Shown: positions 34,441 to 38,592 of the stretch, piece by piece
How positions within the stretch are numbered: the first letter of the stretch is position 1
Layout: every line of letters begins with the position of its first letter
Assembly (NCBI GenBank): GCA_964516805.1
Contig: CAZEXI010000017.1
Location: 1 to 38,592, forward strand
Length of the DNA stretch: 38,592 nucleotides
Direction of reading: 5' to 3'
Origin: CAYSTL01 sp964516805
Lineage (GTDB): Archaea > Thermoplasmatota > Thermoplasmata > Halarchaeoplasmatales > Halarchaeoplasmataceae
Notes under the pieces: model-generated
Databases searched by the model: none
Told to the model about the DNA's origin: nothing
Seen by the model: only the letters and a program-made list of their open reading frames with translations
Program-made: the position numbers and the translations under genes

Positions 34441-36194
34441 TGCTCTTCCACCACCTCTTCACTTTTTATAGGATGTATCAAGTTTCCTACTTTTATTCCA
34501 TCGCCTTTGAAAAATAGGTGTTCACCATATTCGATTTCTTCTTCAACAGTAACGCCTTTATGGAGTTCAACATCTCCGTCTGTTCTTATCTTTTTAACAT
34601 TGACATCTTTTCCAAGAGTGATATCTTCTTCAGCGTCTATCTCATCTATTTCTGACTCACCGGATATATCCACTTGTATTCCTTTGACCTTTCCTTTGAT
34701 TGTACAGTCTTCACCTACCGTAACATTTCCTTTTCTAGATATTACATCTCCATCGATCGTTGATTTATCTTTTAGAACTATGTCATCATCAGATTCTAGA
34801 GAACCTTTGACATGGATTCCTTTTTCGATCTTTACCTTATTCTCTGTCTCATCTTCTACTTCAGTCTCTTTTTCAGTTACTTCTGTTTTTTCTTTCTCTT
34901 TTTCTGATTCTTTCTCTTTTTCTACTGTCTTTAATATATCTCCAACGGTAGGCTCTTCTTGCTCTGACGTTTTAGTTTCTATTTCTTTTTCGGATACCTC
35001 TTCAAAAGTCTCCTCATCTATTTCTGGTTTAGATACACCTTCTTCTTTTATTATTCGTTCTTCTGTTTGTTTTTCTTCATCAATTTCATCCTCTTCTTCT
35101 ATGGATTCTTCTTTGGTAATCTCCGCCTCTTCTTTTAACTCCCTCTTGACTTCTTCTATGATCCTTTCTAGATATTCTTCAGGGATGTCCGATTCTTCTT
35201 CCTCTTCTTCTTTGATTCTGTCTTTTACTATATCTATTATTTCTTTTATTCTTTCATCAGTAATCTCTTCTTCTACTTGCTCTTCTTGTACTTCTTCAGG
35301 TTCTTTTTCCTCTATTTCCTTTTCTTCTTCAACGGTTACTACTTCTTCTGTATCCCTTTTGTCCTCAGTTTCCTCTTTACTTTCTGTTTCTTTTTCTCTG
35401 ACGATTTCTCTAATTCTTTCCTCTGTGGTGGGCTCTGTAGAATCTCTTCTTTCACTAACTTTTTGTCTTTCTTGTTTATTTAATTGATTTCTCAGTGTAG
35501 ATACTTCGTCTCTCAATGAATTGATCGCATCTAACACAACGTCAGAGGTGTTCGATGTTTGAGATGGTACTGATTGCTGATTTAACTTTTCTACTTTATC
35601 TTCAAATTCTCTTTCTTCATCTTCAAGGTAGTCAACCATATTTTTCATGTCATCTACTAGATCTTCTTGCTTTCCTTTTGGTGATACCTGTTCATCTTCT
35701 TTTTCTTTACCTTCATCTATTAGGGATATGACTTTTGGATTCAGTTCATTATTTATCAGATTGTAATACTTATCTTCAATCGATGAAGGACTGATTGCAA
35801 AAAGTAATTTTGTATTTCCAGTAGTTATCTGGTCTTGTATAGATTGTAAAAATTGTATTATCGTGGAAACTGGATTGTTAGAGAAAAGGTATCCTAGACC
35901 ATCTATCAATATTGTATCTCCTTCATCTGAGAGGAATCCTTCGATAGTTAGACTGAGAACATCTAGTTGCTTTGGTCCAACAGCTATAGCTTCGTTAGAT
36001 GTAGATAACCAAACGAAGTCAGTATCGCCTATGTTATATTTATCTTGAATTTTTTCTGGATGTTTTCTTGTCACACACAGTGTTTTATTATCTGTATCAA
36101 CCAGTTTGCTGAAAACATCGTAAGCAAAATCAAGAGTTTCATCTTCAATCAGATAGGTTGATCCACCTTCTAATTCCTTTTTAACGGAGATCAC
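34425..36194 (-). other. DUF835 / acidic / bactofilin-like portion of the ArlC fusion
   Basis: The C-terminal 589 residues of the fusion; read alone they would start at GTG 36194, which has no ribosome site and is internal to an open frame. Residues 1-155: DUF835, with a predicted alpha/beta fold (TYLIEDE, TLCVTRKHPEKI, a Walker-B-like DTILIDGLGYLF) that recalls KaiC/ArlH but has no Walker A; family function is unknown. Residues 178-250: two coiled coils. Residues 250-455: Glu/Lys-rich, about half Glu, with recurring ER[IL][RK]EI[VI] patterns. Residues 460-575: short beta repeats of the form [IV]-x-[IV]-x-G-[SD]-[IVL] (IHVKGSLESDD, STIDGDVISR, CTIKGKVKG, ITLGKDVNV), the pattern of bactofilins and other beta-solenoids. 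Confidence 0.75.
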
Positions 36195-37486
36195 ATTTTC
36201 ATCTGTGTAATCTTTTTCTACATCTTGTTCAGTAGTACTAGATTGTTTTGTGGTAGTCTTTTGTTCTTTTGTTTGCTGTGGTATATATTTTGAGGGTTGG
36301 ATTGAAGGTTTTTTGGTTTCGGTTTGTACTTGAGATGGCTGTGGGGCTTGTCCAACTTGATCTGGTGAAGGTGGTTGTTGTGTTTCCTGTTGAGGTGATT
36401 GGGATGGAGATTCTTGAGGTTCAGGTGGACTTTGCTGAGGTGGTTCTGGAGGAGATTCTGGTTGAGAAGGTGGTTCCTGAGAAGGTTCCTGTTGAGGTGG
36501 TTGTGATGGAGATTCTTGAGGTTCAGGTGGACTTTGTTGAGGTGGTTCTGGAGGAGATTCTGGTTGAGAAGATGGTTCTTGAGTTTGTTGTTGAGATGGA
36601 GCTTCAGGTGGACTTTGTTGAGGAGGCTGCTGAGCCTGTTGTTGAGGTGCTTGTTGTTGAGGTGGAGCTTCTGGAGGACTTTGTTGAGGAGGCTGCTGAG
36701 CCTGTTGTTGGGGTGCTTGTTGCTGAGATGNNNNNNNNNNNNNNNNNNNNNNNNNNNNNNNNNNNNNNNNNNNNNNNNNNNNNNNNNNNNNNNNNNNNNN
36801 NNNNNNNNNNNNNNNNNNNNNNNNNNNNNNGGACTTTGTTGAGGAGGCTGCTGAGCCTGTTGTTGGGGTGCTTGTTGCTGAGATGGAGCTTCTGGCGGAC
36901 TTTGCTGTTGAGCTTGCTGCTGAGGAGCCTGTTGTGGACTCTGCTGGTCAGGACCAGGTAATTCATCAAAGGAAGGCATAGATTCTTGTTGTTGTGATTG
37001 CTGAGGAGCCTGTTGTTGAGGAGATTCGCCTCCACCTCCCATATTGACTCCTATATCGATCTCACTTTTTTCTCCTTTTTGACCGTCCATTTCAGAAGGA
37101 CCAGCACTCTCTAGAAATGGATTAAACTCTGCTGTTACCATTTCGTAAACATCTAAAAGTTGGCTGATGTCTTCCTCGATATTTTTTACTCTTTCATCCA
37201 TATTATCTACAGTTTCGTCTAGGGTTTCCATTTCTGTCTTCACCTCACGTATTTCCTCTTCGTTCTTGCTGATATCGTCTCTCATGTCGGGGGCCATACC
37301 CATACCTCCGCCCCCGCCACCTGCTTCTGGACCGATGCCTCCACCTGAGTCCATATCATCCATGCCTCCTCCTCCCATCATGTCATCGTCTGCTTCGTCG
37401 AGAAGGTCATCGATATCCTCTTCGTCAGGTTCTTCTTCATCGGCTTCTTCTTTGTCGCCACCTATTATCTTACCAAAGTCCACCAT
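34425..37486 (-). CDS. arlC: ArlC-type switch protein fused to PQ-rich linker, DUF835 and bactofilin-like domain (contains assembly gap)
   Basis: Interpreted as one gene read from ATG 37486 (AGGTGG 5 nt upstream) to 34425. As written the frame shifts at the 100-N gap, but the frame below the gap runs without a stop from the PQ-rich repeats into the DUF835 segment, and the repeat period predicts 11+66n missing bases, which restores a single frame. Length would be 990+22n aa. Order: acidic and Gly/Met-rich start; ArlC coiled coil ending LLDVYEMVTAEFNPFL (about 80-130); PQ-rich repeats (about 154-345); DUF835 (about 408-555); coiled coil and Glu/Lys-rich region (about 575-860); bactofilin-like beta-solenoid (about 865-975). 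ArlC receives the CheF/CheY-P signal at the motor base. The rest suggests a scaffold that joins the motor to a cytoplasmic platform (inference). A gene caller would give two genes, 36218-37495 and 34425-36194. Confidence 0.75.
36417..37025 (-). repeat. PQ-rich tandem repeats (66-bp and 102-bp units)
   Basis: On the minus strand this region encodes Pro/Gln/Glu/Ser-rich repeats. A 66-bp unit (22 aa, consensus PPEAP-x-QQQAPQQQAQQPPQQ-S) recurs on both sides of the N gap, with only a few base differences between copies. Further left, a 102-bp unit (34 aa, starting with the bases at 36411 and again at 36513, encoding PPEPQESPSQ-type peptide) is repeated. High identity between units means recent expansion by slippage or unequal crossover. 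The copy number is probably variable between cells or assemblies. Confidence 0.85.
36731..36830. other. 100-N assembly gap inside a tandem repeat
   Basis: One hundred N mark a scaffold gap of unknown true size. Both flanks are copies of the same 66-bp repeat: the left flank ends ...TTGCTGAGATG and the right flank starts GGACTTTG..., so joining them within one unit needs exactly 11 bases, or 11 plus a multiple of 66. The reading frames on the two sides require a gap length of 2 modulo 3, and 11+66n satisfies this. The gap is thus best explained by repeat collapse, not by a frameshift in the gene. Confidence 0.9.
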
Positions 37487-37527
37487 TGTTGCCACCTGGG
37501 TCCTAATTACATATTTTTCTTTTTTTC

Positions 37528-37536
37528 ATATTTAAA
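37528..37536 (-). promoter_or_regulatory. Internal promoter candidate ahead of the ArlC fusion
   Basis: The minus strand reads TTTAAATAT about 46 nt before ATG 37486. It predicts a start near 37506 and a 20-nt leader with the AGGTGG ribosome site (37492-37497). It may let the motor genes be transcribed separately from the highly expressed archaellin gene. Confidence 0.45.
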
Positions 37537-37552
37537 CCATCTGGTAATTTAC

Positions 37553-38251
37553 TTATTTCAAACTTATATACCTAGAAGTGTACACTGGAGGGGTAGTTAA
37601 TGATATCCTTGTAGAATGTCCGTGTTTAGGTATCATTTTTATGTTCAATTGAGTGCTTGGTCCTAATTCCATGTCTACAGCGCTCGCGTCTACACTTATG
37701 ATTATTTTTACTAATGTTCCCTGACTCATCACATTTTCACTTGCCATCTTTCCTTCAGGATCTCTTAATGTTTCAGTAACAAATTGACTTTCATCTGCAT
37801 CACCTGCATCTGTACCTGAAGCATTATGAGTCAGTTCTACAGAGGTATTACCGTTTTCTATTGTTACTAGTAAATTGTCAAGATCAATAGCCCTGCTGCC
37901 TGCCTGTAAACCTGCAGTTACCTCTACCACTTCAATACTAGAAGATGTTGGTTTTGATGCATTGTTGTTCTCTTTTCTATCTCCTGTTACTGATATCGTT
38001 TTTAGGCCAGAACTTACTTCCCAAAGTGCTTCTTGGCCTGTCTTTTCAGATTGTTGCTGTAATCTAGTAACTGTATCTATCAGTACTCCTGCTACTATCG
38101 CTGATATAAGTATTGTAGCGATAAGGAGCATCAGAGAGCTAACACCTGTAGCTGCTTTGAAATCTGATGATAGAGAACGATAATCAAAACTGATACTACT
38201 AGTTGAGGAATCTTCTTTTGATAAGTCGCGCTCTCTAATGCTCTCTATCAT
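37553..38251 (-). CDS. arlB: Archaellin (archaeal flagellin) with long leader
   Basis: A 232-aa archaellin, the filament subunit. The hydrophobic N-terminal filament helix SSLMLLIATILISAIVAGVL (about 38-57) followed by IDTVTRLQQQSEKTGQEA is diagnostic. The class III leader is odd: about 36 residues of charged, Ser-rich sequence before KAATG-VSS, instead of the usual 6-12 residues ending in K/R-G. ATG 38251 is the only ATG ahead of the helix and lies about 30 nt from a TATA box (38276-38289), so the long leader is supported. Three N-x-S/T sequons (NAS, NTS, NAS) lie in the outer domain. The gene is first in the cluster and the only archaellin seen. It may alternatively be a minor archaellin-like pilin, but the helix and context fit archaellin well. 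Confidence 0.87.
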   Translation of the reverse strand: MIESIRERDLSKEDSSTSSISFDYRSLSSDFKAATGVSSLMLLIATILISAIVAGVLIDTVTRLQQQSEKTGQEALWEVSSGLKTISVTGDRKENNNASKPTSSSIEVVEVTAGLQAGSRAIDLDNLLVTIENGNTSVELTHNASGTDAGDADESQFVTETLRDPEGKMASENVMSQGTLVKIIISVDASAVDMELGPSTQLNIKMIPKHGHSTRISLTTPPVYTSRYISLK

Positions 38252-38541
38252 TATTGAAAAACAAGGTTAGTTATCATATTATATTTAATGTTCTGATTAT
38301 CTCAAAAGATAATTGGTCCCTGGATGGTTATATTGAAGGGTGGATATGTGTGTATTGATAGAGAAAGCAGAGATAAGTTGTCTATTGATCTATTGCTTCT
38401 CTATTGTTATACATTTACTAACTATATGTACGCGCGTATAGGGTATCAATTAGATAACAATACAAACCACATAATAAAGGTTACTGGGTTTATTATCAAA
38501 ATTGATTATTAAATTGTTATCTATTCCGATAATTGTCTCCG
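38252..38541. other. Gene-free region upstream of archaellin
   Basis: The stretch holds the archaellin promoter at its left end and otherwise AT-rich sequence with irregular CTATTG motifs (around 38377-38406). A 62-codon plus-strand frame (38324-38512) has biased, non-protein-like composition and no ribosome site. Such a long spacer ahead of the archaellin gene could hold regulator sites, but none is recognised. Confidence 0.4.
38276..38289 (-). promoter_or_regulatory. TATA box for the archaellin gene
   Basis: The minus strand reads ATTAAATATAATAT, centred 29-32 nt from ATG 38251. This makes the message leaderless or nearly so and supports the long N-terminal leader peptide as genuinely translated. 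Confidence 0.55.
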
Positions 38542-38592
38542 AATATATATAGTGAATAATAGACTTGATTACAATTGAGTATCCGAAAGGAG
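38542..38592 (+). promoter_or_regulatory. Promoter and ribosome site for a gene beyond the right edge
   Basis: AATATATATA (38542-38551) predicts a transcript start near 38572, and AAGGAG (38587-38592) at the very edge would be a ribosome binding site. A plus-strand gene divergent from the archaellum cluster probably begins a few bases outside the window. Confidence 0.45.

Noticed and set aside
34507..35487. 326-codon Ser-rich frame on the plus strand
   Set aside because: It is the antisense shadow of the Glu/Lys-rich region of the ArlC fusion; its composition follows directly from GAA/GAG codons read in reverse.
36218..36730. Leu/Asn/His-rich C-terminal tail of the frame running 37495 to 36218
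   Set aside because: It arises only because the 100-N filler shifts the frame inside the PQ repeats; the true frame stays PQ-rich and runs into DUF835.
36269..36961. Val/Glu- and Leu/Arg-rich frames on the plus strand across the gap
   Set aside because: Antisense shadows of the PQ repeats with no ribosome site.
38324..38512. 62-codon plus-strand frame upstream of archaellin
   Set aside because: No ribosome site, no recognisable domain and atypical composition; probably chance in AT-rich DNA.
1..38592. tRNA, rRNA, CRISPR arrays, insertion sequences
   Set aside because: Read for on both strands by eye; no cloverleaf, regular repeat-spacer array, transposase or terminal inverted repeats were seen.

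Overview
This window is a motility and signal-transduction island from an AT-rich archaeon. The archaeal assignment rests on an archaellum (arl/fla) cluster, the archaea-specific taxis adaptor CheF, GGTG/GGAGG-type ribosome binding sites in the leadered genes, and TATA boxes 26-30 nt upstream of several apparently leaderless ATGs. CheF together with ArlC, F, G, H, I and J points to a euryarchaeote in the broad sense. A DUF835 domain and many PAS kinases would suit a Thermoplasmatota-like or other uncultivated lineage, but that last step is a weak inference.

Layout. (1) 1-12622, plus strand: one tightly packed operon. It holds a multi-PAS histidine kinase (cut by the left edge), a divergent receiver-like protein, two hybrid receiver-PAS(n)-kinases, a two-domain KaiC, a KaiB-like thioredoxin-fold protein and a receiver-PAS protein without a kinase. 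(2) 12630-14397, minus: cheC, cheD, cheC. (3) 14531-18329, plus: cheY, then cheB-cheA; between cheY and cheB lies a 48-aa minus-strand gene with an operator-like palindrome. (4) 18319-23171, minus: cheR, cheW, cheF and an 856-aa beta-propeller/coiled-coil protein. (5) 23292-27162, plus: a flavodoxin/WrbA-like protein, a ThiI-like protein without its PP-loop, two stand-alone receivers and a membrane histidine kinase with an N-terminal 7TM region. (6) 27166-38251, minus: the archaellum cluster, transcribed as archaellin, then a giant ArlC-type fusion, arlF, arlG, arlH, arlI, arlJ and a second arlI-like ATPase gene. (7) 38252-38592: no gene, only promoters, one of them for a gene beyond the right edge.

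How it fits together. CheA/CheW phosphorylates CheY and CheB; CheR and CheB set receptor methylation; CheC and CheD tune the signal; CheF carries CheY-P to the archaellum switch; ArlH/I/J form the motor; ArlF/G form the stator in the pseudoperiplasm. No methyl-accepting receptor is present here. The PAS kinases and the KaiBC pair next door may feed extra, perhaps time-dependent or energy-dependent, signals to the same output (inference).

The most unusual points are: a KaiB-KaiC pair embedded in a histidine-kinase operon; an ArlC-PQ-rich-DUF835-bactofilin-like fusion whose continuity across a 100-N assembly gap can be argued from the repeat period and the reading frame; an ArlF with an apparent six-bladed propeller inserted in its beta-sandwich; a duplicated ArlI; an archaellin with a roughly 36-residue leader; and a catalytically gutted ThiI homologue.
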